In this document: in pieces, positions 10,497 through 21,793 of the stretch
Layout of the letters: every line of letters begins with the position of its first letter
Position numbering within the stretch: the first letter of the stretch is position 1
Notes under the pieces: generated by a model
Told to the model about the DNA's origin: nothing
Seen by the model: the letters and a program-made list of their open reading frames with translations, nothing else
Databases searched by the model: none
Position numbers and translations under genes: made by a program
DNA from: Rhexocercosporidium sp. MPI-PUGE-AT-0058
Taxonomy: Eukaryota > Ascomycota > Leotiomycetes > Helotiales
Reading direction: 5' to 3'
Assembly: GCA_020746875.1 (NCBI GenBank)
Contig: JAGTJL010000022.1
Location: 434,001-498,000 of the forward strand
DNA: 64,000 nucleotides

Positions 10497-12712
10497 TCGA
10501 TCAAGGAAGAAACTAAGAATGTGTTTACCTCTGATGAATATGCTCTGTAGGTACTGGGGAGGCGCAGAAATGGTTCCTATGCAAAGCCTCGAGATATTCG
10601 GCGGAAAAGGTTTGAACTCGCTTTGGAATTGCCTGATATACCCGGTCGCAGACTCTTGCGTATCAAGGGCGAAACTAGGTTACAAGCAAGAGTTCTGCCG
10701 TGGTCTTGGTCTCTTCGAGAACTGGTAAATCGCTTAGCAAGGCCAGTCGGAGAAAATACTAACGTGTCTGTAGGGCAGCGACATTTATTTCAATGAATTT
10801 CATAAGTGGCATACCTTAAGCCAACCCAAAGCCATCTTTAGACTTGGTTCTACAGATTAGAATTGTGCATACTAAATTCCTGATCAAAGTCCTATTTGGC
10901 TGGGTGATGTATACGGGGGAGGGGCACGGCAGCTTTGCAAATTAGACAATGATAGGAGGATTGTCCTTCATCGTTTCTGTTTCAATGTCCGAAATCGCAG
11001 CTGCATTGCCAACGGCTGGCGGTATCTACTATTGGTCGTATGCTCTGGGCGGCGCTGAATGGGGGTATGGTTTCCCTTCGTAGGACAAAGGCTACACCTT
11101 ACTGACCATAGATCAGTCCATTTCTCGCCTGGATGACGGGCTGGTTGTGAGTACTCTATCTTGAATGAATTGTTTCACAGCTGACAGCGGGCTGGATGGG
11201 TAATTATTTACCCCGCACATACACATCACAAACTATCCTTGGCAGGTTTCCGTTGTCCGCGGCCTACAGCAGGGTACCACTAATTTTCTAATTTCTGCCT
11301 TGGAGATCAAGTATCCAGCTGCCGAGATATTGACCTAAGGATGGTTCGTGTGGCTCTTGACGTCTATTGGAATGTAGGTACTGTATATGGGGAAGGCCAG
11401 TAGCCGGCTTCTTTGCACACCGCCAAAACAGTCCCGTGGTTTAAAAGCGCCATGAATCTAGTTAATATTTCATCCGTGCATCACAGGCTGTACGCTATGG
11501 CGCCCAATATTGTCAACCAAACTTTTCTGCAGTGGTAATTCCGCTTCGCCGTTATTATATTCCATATTCTCCTCGTCCTATGCTGGATCTGGTTTCCCAT
11601 CCGTGCATCACAGACAGGCGGGTTTCAACCTGGTTCTGGCGTATTTGACCACTTCTACAATGGCATCAATCTCGGTGAGGAGAAAACAAGCAAGCGATGT
11701 CTACTACTGCTGGACAATCTCAAGTATCTTTGGTGCCTGGGTCTTCTACCGCTACAATACTTCTGTTCATCTCGCAGAAGAGATCCATGAGGCTTCCGGG
11801 GTAGTAATTAGCAAAGGGAATGTGGATGGCCACACTCACGGCATGGATCATGTCGGTCCCTACTCTCATCATCATTCTCTTCTGCATCCAAGAACTTGGC
11901 GGAATCATCAATGGCTCATATGCCAACAACTGCGCTGCATATCTCGTGCAACTAGTTGGCGGGAACGGTGCAGTAGCAATTCTCCTCCTTCTTTGGGTAG
12001 ACTCGACGCTTGCCGCAGTATCTTCTTCTCCCACTTCTGATTCCAAAACCATGGTTTTGGTTTTTTGGTCCGAATTTCAGAAGCCCAATATCACTCACAT
12101 CCCTAGAATTTTGAAACCACGTAGTACTAACGTATCCACAGTACGTATTGCTCTTCGACCCTTTTCTTACTCGTCATCGAATCTAGAATTTCCACCTTTA
12201 ATCCCTCGGTTTATGTCCTTTGGTAAGTTGCGCATCACAATTAACATATGATAAGTGCCAATCCACGCCGCCTTTCTCGTGCTCGCAACGTCTATCATGA
12301 TCAACACAGCCGTCATTGGATTAGTTGTAGCTTTCGGGGCCATCACCGCAACCGTCACAATCGCAGCGAATAAGTTATATCCTAGCTTTCCCCAATCCTT
12401 GCACGCTAAAATGTTGGCCGTAAATCCTTCATGCCTGCCGTATGAAACCTTGGCCGCTCTTCACTCCCTGCTGCTATCATAACAGTTTGCTACATCTTGT
12501 TCCTTGTCATTTTGCTTCTACTTCCACAACTATACCCTGTCACGACCGAGACACTGAAGTATGTACCAATTATGATTGGTGGGATCATCATCATCATCAG
12601 TCTTGTTATAGGGCGATTGCCTTTCGAATATAAAGGTAGGGCTTGGTTCAAAGGACCACAGAGGACGATCAGTGCTGAGGAGGTCGAGAGGGTTGTGTTA
12701 TTAAGGAATTAG
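10497..12712 (+). pseudogene. Amino-acid/GABA-type permease pseudogene (APC superfamily)
   Basis: Pieces of one fungal APC permease occur in order across about 2.2 kb: LGYKQEF and LGLFENW near 10.67-10.73 kb, ATFISMNFISGIP, then MSEIAAALPTAGGIYYWSY, PFLAWMTGW, GTTNFLISALEIKYP, WFPIRASQ, HLAEEIHEASG, IINGSYANNCAAYLVQLVGG, TAVIGLVVAFGAITATVTIA, YPVTTE and WFKGPQRTIS. These cover nearly the full 12-TM family. The copy is broken. A TAA falls after AAEILT where a Gln codon is expected, a second TAA follows LQW in the next segment, and the frame changes several times, including within the TM8-10 region. Some intron borders can still be placed (for example donor GTATGG near 11064). Dead gene; family assignment is secure. 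Confidence 0.8.
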
Positions 12713-12828
12713 ATGTCAAGGTTTGAAGTGCTCTTGTTAGCTCGTGAACTCGTGTTTTGGATGATTGGAACAGGTCAACATCATCTGTAACTGAAAGACA
12801 GATATCATACCACCAGAATAATACAATT

Positions 12829-13888
12829 CTAAAGTGTGTTGCTCTTAATGTACTTGTATTCTGGCATAGCCTTCTCCACAATCATCAAAAGTTCGTTCGC
12901 AGCGTCGAGTCCGAAATCTGCCTGCCATTTGGTGTACTTGGCCGCTGTCTTAAGACCCCGTAAGCTCTTTAAGCTATCGATAACAGTCGAGTTCCAATAA
13001 TCACCCATGAACTTCGACTCACGATAGTCGGCATTTTCTAGGGCCTAGATTGCATTCCATTTGTTAGGGATATATTGGCGTGTTCATGCCGAACAAACAG
13101 CACACACAACTTCTCCTTAGTCGAGGTTTTATCCAACAAATCATCCGCATTCATGACAACTAGCATCGACGACTCATCCCTACGATTTATAAAAAACCAG
13201 TCATACAAATCCCCAGAATACTGAAAGCTAGTAAAGAATGACTGGGACTTGTGTCCGAAAGATCGATATGCCGAGCACCGCCTTGGCTCTGTACCAAGAC
13301 TCAAATGTTGACTCTAGGTGTCGGATCAAGAATACAGGTTTTCATGACTTGAGGAAGCTGTCTAGGAATATGGATGGGTTTGTTTTCTCGGCTTTCGAGG
13401 ACGAAGGAGACCCCTCTTCAGTGACGCCGAAAAAGGGGCTCAAGTGCCCTCCCCACATTCTCTGCGATAGCCTCGACGGGTCCCACGTGTAGAAGATGTG
13501 TTCTTTTAAGAGCATTTTCTTGCCTTGTACTTCAACATTAACCACCAGGGAAATATTTCCGTAGATTGAAGAGATTACTACCTCACTCTTAGCAGCTCTT
13601 CGATCACGCTGGACCTCTTCAAACCCTCTTGAAGGAGTCGCTCAAACTGTTTGAGTATCTCCTCAAGAGCGTCCTTTAGTGGACCCCAGTTGAAGTCTCC
13701 CTTGTGAAGTCGAAGGCGCGCTTGAAGTGGTAATCGGACTGGGAAGTCCATCTTGGTTGGCTTGATAGGAGACGATAGAACACATGGGAAGCCTTTCGGA
13801 TGTGCGGAAAGCAGAAGACTCGAACCTGGTCGGGCCTGGGAGAATTGCTTTTGATGTGTTCGTCATTGTTGTTCTTTGCAGACGCCAT
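12829..13888 (-). pseudogene. Sulfotransferase-like P-loop NTPase pseudogene
   Basis: Read on the minus strand, blocks of a fungal sulfotransferase-like P-loop family appear in order: VRVFCFPHIRKASHVF, YHFKRAFDFTRE, FYTWDPSRLSQRMWGG, NPSIFLDSF, KPVFLIRH, TFESWYRA, SGDLYDWFF, NADDLLD, DYWNSTVIDSLKSLRGL, and a C-terminus ending near 12829. The family recollection is mine and no search was run. Defects are clear: TGA replaces the expected Trp codon before KPVFLIRH, and there are frame changes near 13.2 kb and 13.6-13.7 kb. It lies tail-to-tail with the permease pseudogene, in the same decayed block. Confidence 0.7.
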
Positions 13889-14079
13889 CTCCACATTCCT
13901 CCTCTCTCTTGATGCAAATCTGCTAGAATCAGCTAGCGTTATTAAAATACCCAAGTATGAAGAACAACTTAAATCTGATGCAGCTGTTGCAGCAATATTC
14001 GTCGGCGAGTACAGAACCCCAATTCGAAAAACAACAACCCAAAGACCATACATGCTAAATCAAACGTAGAAACTCTGAC

Positions 14080-14605
14080 CCAGGAACAGTCAATGTCCTA
14101 GTCGGTCCCCTCAACAAAGCCTTCATACTCCACCGTGTCCAAATCTGCGCTATATCACCTTGCTTCTCCACGACCTTTGCCTCTGCCTCAACCCTACAGA
14201 TTATCCTCCCAGACATCGAGCTCCACACCTTCCAACTCGCCGCTGACTGGCTTCACCCCGGATCCTTTGCTACAAATAGTAAGTTGGACATGGGAATCGA
14301 CAAATAACCGACATCTGCCTATTTGGAGGCCTGATCGGCTGCCACACCCAGAAGAACTACACAGTGGACCTCATCCAAGACAACATGTACCGGTCAGTTC
14401 TGAGAGGAAGTCCAGGCATACGCTTCTCGCTGAATTAAATCAGGGAAATCTTTTCGATTAGTACGTTCTATGCTGAGGATACTCTCATCGGAACATCCGT
14501 CGCGTCCTTGGTATTCTACCACTTGATATTTGGAGATAAGCCTTAGAGACCGGAGCCCATTTTCGAAGTCCCAGAATTTCTCAATGACTTTGCTACATTT
14601 TAACA
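14080..14605 (+). pseudogene. BTB/POZ-domain gene remnant
   Basis: One frame reads NVLVGPLNKAFILHRVQIC, FSTTFASASTLQIILPD and FQLAADWLHPGSF, the core of a fungal BTB/POZ domain. A donor-like GTAAGT follows, and a different frame then gives DICLFGGLIG and YTVDLIQDNMYRS, which matches the helical end of such proteins. Near 14.57 kb PEFLNDFATF resembles their C-terminal region. No start codon or continuous model can be built. BTB proteins often mediate dimerisation or cullin binding; this copy is most likely dead. Confidence 0.6.
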
Positions 14606-14743
14606 TTTCAAAGGTTATCTTTGGAGGAGTCAGACGAGACTTATTATCGACCTGTCATTCTGAGGGAGGATCCCGATCCATGGGTTCCATGACGTCGGTG
14701 TCGTGAGGACGGGATTCAATATCTGCAGCTTTCACAACTTCCG

Positions 14744-17700
14744 TCATTTTCGGAATCGACGCAAGGACCAGGGGCTTTTGTAGAGTGGTAATCCCGGGTT
14801 TCCCATATCTGCATCATCGCCACCCGATCCGTTACCACTTGCGCACTTATTGTAGGAGATATAGGCAACGTTCGTTTTCGGAATCACCTGAATTATGTCT
14901 GCTCGGTGCTGACCCCCTATAGCACCAAACACCATGTTCGAGCCACGATCCCAGCCCTTGTATAAAACAGCCCGGACACCCCAATGAAAATGGCTTCCAG
15001 ATGAAGGAATTTCCCCGTCGTTGATTTGAACAGCTGTGTCTCCCGAATATTTGTCGATCCAGAGAAGATCTGCTCTGCCATCACCTAGACTGGATTAATG
15101 AAGCTTAGAAATACATGGAGGTTGGTCTTACCATTGACATCGTGGAAACGAATATCTTGTCGGTCGTAGTTTGTTGCCGATTTTATTTGCCTAACATCCT
15201 CAAAAGATATCTGGCCCGTGGAAGACATTCCTCTGTTGAGATATCCATCCACTCGTCCATTTGGCCAAATGCAAAGATAATCCGCTTTGCCGTCACCCGT
15301 CAAGTCGGCGAATCGAACGCCGAGGTCATTTTCAACGACACCGTATCCCATTGTGCACGAAGCTGCTCCAGAGACAATGCCTTTATCGGTGAAGGACCAG
15401 GTCCTGGGCCCTGGATTCCAAGTGTTCAGCCACATGCGAATAGCTCCAGAGTTCCTGTCGACAGATAAAAGCTAGACTTATTCAGCAAACTCATGAAAAT
15501 ATAAATATGTGACCATGGACTCACATCACACCGTCCATCTCCATTCAAATCTGCAATATGGATGGTCTTCCGAGACACACCGAGGGTAATAACAGAACCA
15601 TGATTTTCCCAGAATGGACGGTTATTGGTATTGAGGTAAATGTCGATCAAACCATTTGGTCCAACCCATACGTAGTCATCTTTCCCATCGCCGTCCATGT
15701 CACAATAATGAGTGCCATCTCCTTTCAGGAAAGTACCACCGGATCCGAGATTTTTCCAGACGTGTATTTGTATAGCGGAAGCGAAATTACCAACAAGAGG
15801 AACAGCTTGTATCCAAATGTACTGCAGGTTTGGTCAATAAGGATATATTCCGCGAAACTGGATTTCGTGCTTACATCTCGCTTCCCAGTGCCATACATCC
15901 GCCCAAACTTTACCACACTGTTTGCGTTTGTCACTCCGAACGAACTCAGACCACCGTGGGTTACATTGACATATTCCCAATCTGGGACCATACCTTGTCC
16001 AGTCCCGCGGTTATTGATGAACGTGTCGACTTGTCCTGTCGGTGTCATGAAAAGCCAATCTGCCTTGAAGTCTCCATTAAGATCGACTAGATTAACTCCA
16101 GCAGCATTGCCACGTCCTTGGCCAGGGAAAACGACGGTCCAATCTTCCGCACTACTGCTTTTAAATCCTTGCCAGAACCCGCCTGCTGAGGCTATAGGGA
16201 GGATTCCTTGACCGCCATTTCTAAGACAAGAAACGCTCCCCAACTCGACCAGGATACACCAGTCGGCGCGACCATCTCCGTCTATATCGGCAAGATACAC
16301 TAAGTCAACAGTATAAGCACTGGACCAAAATCGTGGTGAAGTGCCAATCTTGGAATGTCCTGTTAGCCAACAACGAGGCAGGAAAAGAAAACACAATCGA
16401 AGTATAAGTGTAAAAACTTACGATACCGTACGGGCGGAAAAATGGAGGGTTGCCACCTTCATTGATTGAAGCTCTCAGGTTGCCTTGAGTATCAATGCAA
16501 ACAAAATCGTCCAGTCCGTCATTGTTCAAGTCAGCGAATCGTGAGGCATTCGGGGGACACGAGTATCCAGGATCGAATGATTGACCTGCGGCAAAGGCGT
16601 TGTTGTTGTTGTTGACCCAAAATTGCCATGCCCAAGTCTTGCCCGTGAAGTTTGCCATGATGATATCATCTACTTCAGCACCTCGAACCCCACTAAAGTT
16701 TACTAACTGCGCGAAGAAGAAATTGTCGCCGTAATTAATATCTCCTTTCAGGGTCAGAGTTGGAGCTGTCCACACCACACCTTGATCTTCAGAAGCATGC
16801 ACATATTTCCCACTGTCAGTACCACTGCCTCTTTGAATTTGGTAATTACCATCCCCGGCCCCATAAACCTTAGGACAGTTGTAAATAGTCGCCTCTGTCG
16901 TAGCATCTGAGAACCCCGCATTGGCAGGCGCGATAAGCCAACCATTTCTCTCAGCCCTTTGAATAGCTGCCCACCAGACCGATGCCATTTTCTTATAGCC
17001 AGAGTCTAGAGGATGGGTCTCATCATTAAGATCTGCCACGGTGATGAATCCATCGTTCATGTCAGCAATGGCAAATCTTTTGTTTAGACCAACGTAATGG
17101 CTGGCCACTGTTGTTCGAATCTGTTCGTTGATTGCTACAGCACCGGCATTTGTGTCGGAATTCTTGTTTGGAAGGAGTGTTGACAAAATGACCGTTGCCC
17201 CTGGGATACCAGCCCAAAGTTTGTCAAGGAGCTATTTTCTCGACGTAAGATGATACCCACATCATTGAGTCTCTTGTTACGTACCTCGATGTAGAGACCA
17301 GCTGCTGTAGATATGCCATTATTCTGACCAGCATTGTTTGCACCCACATTTATGAGAACGAGATTGGGCTGTAAGGTGATGATATTAGGCAGAGCTGAGT
17401 CTGTCACTTGCTGAATGGTCCAGCCCAGGTGGCCCTCATTTTCATTATCCTTCATACTACCTGTATTAATGCTTCCCACCATGTTGACCGGCCATCCATC
17501 AAATCGAAGTTGGTCACGAAGGTATTTGCGGTATCCATTTCCATCGGTGGATAGGTAGCCATTGGAGATAGAGGCACCAAGTGGTGCGATTCGCAGATAA
17601 AAGGGTTTGGCTGCCCGCTTTGGCAACTCCAAAAGATCCAGGACGGAGATATCAGGGTGCAGAGTGGTGTTTATGAAGGAGAGTTGGGGAAGTGAAACTG

Positions 17701-17761
17701 CGAGGCATCCTGTTGTTGAAACAAGAATAAGGGTATATATGAACCAGAAGGGATGAACCAT
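14744..17761 (-). CDS. Secreted SGNH hydrolase fused to FG-GAP/VCBS repeats
   Basis: Six exons on the minus strand: 17761-17285, 17231-16422, 16348-15875, 15821-15525, 15471-15132 and 15084-14744, total 912 residues with all phases consistent. A signal peptide (about residues 1-22) leads into an SGNH-type esterase domain with GASIS at 62-66 (block I), GANNA at 140-144 (block III) and DETHP near 228-232 (block V His). From about residue 380 the chain carries repeated calcium-type loops: DLNNDGLDDF, DIDGDGRADW, DLNGDFKADW, DMDGDGKDDY, DLNGDGRCD and DLTGDGKADY. These are FG-GAP/VCBS blades that usually form an adhesive beta-propeller. It is probably an extracellular carbohydrate or lipid esterase with a substrate-binding propeller; the substrate is unknown. 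Confidence 0.9.
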
Positions 17762-20632
17762 ACTGATCTAAATCTACGCGAGAGGGAGAGTTTGGAGCCA
17801 ATGATAGGTAAATCAGATAAGAGAAGCTTGCGAGCAAATGATCTTTCTGATGAATTGCTTGTGAAAGAGCGCTGTGAGATACGCATTTGAATTTATAGCT
17901 GCTATTCGAAAGGGTACTTTTATCTGGAACAGGCGAACGAGGAAATATCGGGAGTCAGCCTGATTGGGCTAATGTGGATAAGAGCGACTAGAACATTGTT
18001 GGACGCTGCACAATTTATCGCCGAGCTCACATAGCCATGGCAACCATTGGCTTTGCTTGCTATACATCTGCTCCATTGTAATCCATGTCTCCTTGCAGTG
18101 GCGTTGTAACATCGCTTGAATTTGCTGTTTCGGATCATAACTACAGCCCTGAGCATACCACAAGATGCGACAAAGCAACCATTATTGTGTAACAACCCCG
18201 AGAATACATAATGCAGAGGACTAGATGCTACAGTGCCTTTGTGGTTCTCCATACTTCTCTCCTCTTTTTCCCATTCTTTCCTTGGGAGCCGGGCATTTCA
18301 GCGCTATTGGCAACATATGGGTAAGTTGGAAAGTCAAATATGCTCAAGGGTAGAAGTTGCTTCGAATCAAGTGGAATGTCTCTCGGCATTAGTTACAGAA
18401 TGGGAAGCTGAGTAAGCCGGAAATGCAGAGACAGGTACTGTGCGTTCAATTCAAGGCGCATAACGTTCTGCGAAGTATCTGCGTGCGTGCATCATTTCTC
18501 TTCCTGAACGAACGGTTTTAATTTATACCTTTACCGCATATTCGCAATTCCAAGTTATGCATGAGACTTAGAGCTTTGTCAATTAGCTTAATGTTACTGT
18601 CAGATAGTTAGTTGCCGGGTTGTAGAGTTCTACATTCTCAAGTTTCTTCCTAGCCTGAATGAACAAGTCAAAAACCTCGTCTCCATCTTTTCTCCAAGCA
18701 ACCTGCAACTCTGTTTGGCTAATAGGGTGTTCACATGACTGCCGTGAATGCAATTGAGGGCCGGCTCCGTGGCCGCATGTCATCCTCGCAATTGAAGATT
18801 TATCCATCTCAAAAGCGGGGTAACTCGAAGGATTACAATGCTGACTGTTTCTCACCATACTTGCACGCATGAGTAATGTTATTGATGCACTTGTAACGTC
18901 TTGTCGATGTGGAAGCAGATATCGCCTCGAAAAATTCTTTCTCTCCGCTGGAGGACGAAGGTTTATTGGGTTTAAGAGCGGCATTCTTCTTCCAGGAGCC
19001 AAATAGCAGATCCCATTGCAGTGCAGTATTATATGTAGATGACTTCGAATGGGTAATAATGCATCCGTGTATGTCTCTTCCATATTTTGGGCCAACTCTC
19101 TTACCAGCTACTTCATTTAGGCCATACTCGAGGTTGCAGCTGTCGGGCTCGAAGGGAGCAGGGAGCTTTTTAAAGATCAGTTAACGAAGGTATTGTTTGA
19201 AGGCTAAGGGAAGTAATTATTATTATTACGAAACAATCGATTTTTTTCTTATTTCAAGAATTCAATTATCCTGGAGACTCTGTGTCTTAGTCAAAGAACG
19301 AAAGTCATGCCACCTAAGGTTTTCATTAACAACTGAACTACATCCTACATGCAAATGGTAGCTGCATCGACAAGGTCTGTTGAAAAATCAACGGCTCGTT
19401 GCCGGGCACGGTCACGCGCCTCACGCGCAGATTTGGGGGACGAACCATCAGCCGCCAGCGATTTTAATGTTTCTTGATAACTGTTGCGAACACGATTCGG
19501 TACCAACTTCTACAGAAAGAAGATTCTGCAGGCAGAAGAAACGTCCAGGAGCCGTTAGCTCACACTTGGCAATATCACCTCTACCCACATCGTGTCAGCT
19601 ATCTTGAATTTTGAGCCTCTCCATTATCCCAGAGCGGAATCAATGTGGAAGGCATGCTACCCTACACCTACACAAGACCTTCGTCGATGATGCAGTACTG
19701 GAGTCAGTCCATTATGATTATAGAATACCAGCCTGAAGACCACCACACTTGACTCCCTGCGCAATTCTCTTATACTGGCTAGCCAACTAATCAACTAGCT
19801 TACCGTCCATTTCCAATAACGCATCAGAATTCTTGTTCCTCACGGCTGTTTGCTGTTAATGCCAACTTGTCTGAAGCAATTCCATCTCTCCATGGATTTT
19901 CATCCCGTCCTATGTTTCCAATCACTTCGAGTGGCTTCTGCTCACTTCTTGGTTCTTTGTCGACCGCCGCGAGCAAAACTGAAGGCTCACATATGTTGAC
20001 ATCGCCTTCTGACAGAAGCGAGCTTCAATTTCGGCCCGGTCCGCTCGCTTATGTACATGTGTGTTCGTAGGAAGGATGATAATCTTGCTCTTTGCCTCAA
20101 GATCCTCACAGCGCTCAGTGTTGAGTGTGGGGTGTGTTGTCACGTGATCAGATCCACGTTGATGCAAGTTTTCTCCTTCAAACTTGTCGTTTGGGACTCG
20201 ATATTCTATACTACTGAATATTAAATTAAAGGAGAGCGTTCCGAGTCAAAAAATACTTATATAAGACAATGACGGATATAGTAAAGGTGCATTTTCTCTC
20301 GAGACTGCGGGGTGTGCGGGGCATCTCTCCCACCCTTCCTTGTCAGCAAACAAGCTTTTCTGCCGAGAAAGGGGCACCATCGTCATCACTAGCTGACTTT
20401 CCCTGCAACTAAACACTAAGCAGAAGATCTATCAGTCTCCTATATAATCTTGCCAAGTTTTGGATATCTCCTTCTTGAAAAAGATTCTCAATCTATTCTC
20501 TCTTCAGATCCGTCTCGATATTCTTCAACGTATTGTTAAGCTTTCAAATAATCACGACCATAGCGTTGGAGAAAAACACTTTCAGATCTGTGGTGGATTA
20601 TCTTGAGAATACTTGTTGTTTCTTTCATCACG
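17762..20632. other. Intergenic, no gene recognised
   Basis: About 2.9 kb with no supported gene. A 170-codon open stretch on the minus strand at 18583-19095 has no recognisable motif. CACGTG at 20141-20146 (context GTCACGTGATCA) is a bHLH/Cbf1-type site about 490 bp before the glutamine amidotransferase start. TATA-like stretches lie near 20256 (TTATATAAGA) and 20442 (TATATAAT). Confidence 0.45.
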
Positions 20633-21793
20633 ATGTGTCGTTGGTTTGCTTACATATCTGCAACGGAGCCATGTCTTCTCGAGGATGTCCTCGTCAGTAA
20701 GTCCTCGCAGTCCTCCCATCAACCAACAGCAATTAAAACCACCACAGCACCAGCACACTCCCTAAGTAAACAAGTCCACGAGCACTACCTCCCCAAGCTC
20801 CTCTCTCACAACCCCTCCACCAGCGCCGAGCCAACAACCGAAGCCGAGATCACCACCCGCAACCGCCTCTTCAACGTCGACGGCTTCGGTATGGCCTGGT
20901 ATACACCCAGCATTTCCACCTTTTCTGCATCCACAACCAAAACACCTCTCCACCCGGCCCTCTACAGGTTCATCCAACCGCCCCTACACGACGCCAATTT
21001 CCGCAGCATCTGCGCCAACACAGAAACCAAAGTCCTCTTCGCGCACATCCGGGCCGCAACCTCAACAGCTATAACACAGACGAACAACCACCCTTTCGTG
21101 TTCGGCATCCACACTATCATGCACAACGGGTATATTTCCGATTTCACTAAAATAAAACGCAAGATGTGTGAACAAATGACCCAAGAAGCATACGAGCACA
21201 TCCAAGGCGGGACAGATACCGAGCATTTCGCCGCCTTGCTAATCTCCTTTCTCTGTTCTCCCGACGAGGCATCAAAGCCACACAGCGAGAACGACATCGC
21301 TGTCCCGCTGTCCTGGGAGGATTATCATAGCATAGCGGAGATTCAAGACGCATTGCAGAAGACTATCTCTATTATCATAACTATCCAGACAGAGTTGCTA
21401 GGTGCTGCCGCACAGCCAAATGATCTCAACATTGCCATTACCGACGGCCGCTCGCTCGTCGCTTGTCGTTTCCGTAACCATGCCACGGAACAGCCGCCGT
21501 CGCTGTATTATTCCACTACAGCAGGCGTAACGCTCAATAGGCAGTTTCCGGATCATCCTGATGGGGTGAATGGACCTCATAGATCTAGAGAGGGGAATGG
21601 GAAAGACGAGGGGAAGAGTGTGGAAGGGCATAATACAAACGCGAGGAAGAGTGCGAAAGAGCATGGGAGACATGTCATTGTTGCGAGCGAGCCGACGACG
21701 TATAAATATCAGGAGTGGATTTTGATTGGGAAGAATAATGTGATGCTTGTTGATGAGGAGGGAGAGGTGACGGTGGAGCGTATGGTGGTGTAG
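20633..21793 (+). CDS. DUG3: Class II glutamine amidotransferase, Dug3-like
   Basis: Two exons, 20633-20696 and 20748-21793, encode 369 residues. The protein starts MCRWFAYIS, putting the catalytic Cys at position 2 as in N-terminal-nucleophile amidotransferases. I therefore place the start here and not at the upstream in-frame ATG at 20603. Conserved blocks follow: RNRLFNVDGFGMAWY, FAHIRAAT, NNHPFVFG, MHNGYISDF, GGTDTEHFAA, and a C-terminal VIVASEPTTY. In yeast Dug3 pairs with Dug2 to cleave the gamma-glutamyl bond of glutathione in the cytosol. The 51-nt intron (GTAAGT..CACAG) is a multiple of three and stop-free. Splicing it out restores VLVTPAHSLSKQ, which fits the family better than the retained reading. 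Orthology with Dug3 versus a paralog is not proven. Confidence 0.85.
   Translation: MCRWFAYISATEPCLLEDVLVSKSSQSSHQPTAIKTTTAPAHSLSKQVHEHYLPKLLSHNPSTSAEPTTEAEITTRNRLFNVDGFGMAWYTPSISTFSASTTKTPLHPALYRFIQPPLHDANFRSICANTETKVLFAHIRAATSTAITQTNNHPFVFGIHTIMHNGYISDFTKIKRKMCEQMTQEAYEHIQGGTDTEHFAALLISFLCSPDEASKPHSENDIAVPLSWEDYHSIAEIQDALQKTISIIITIQTELLGAAAQPNDLNIAITDGRSLVACRFRNHATEQPPSLYYSTTAGVTLNRQFPDHPDGVNGPHRSREGNGKDEGKSVEGHNTNARKSAKEHGRHVIVASEPTTYKYQEWILIGKNNVMLVDEEGEVTVERMVV

Noticed and set aside
18583..19095. 170-codon minus-strand open frame
   Set aside because: No recognisable domain, low-complexity composition, and no promoter or splice context.
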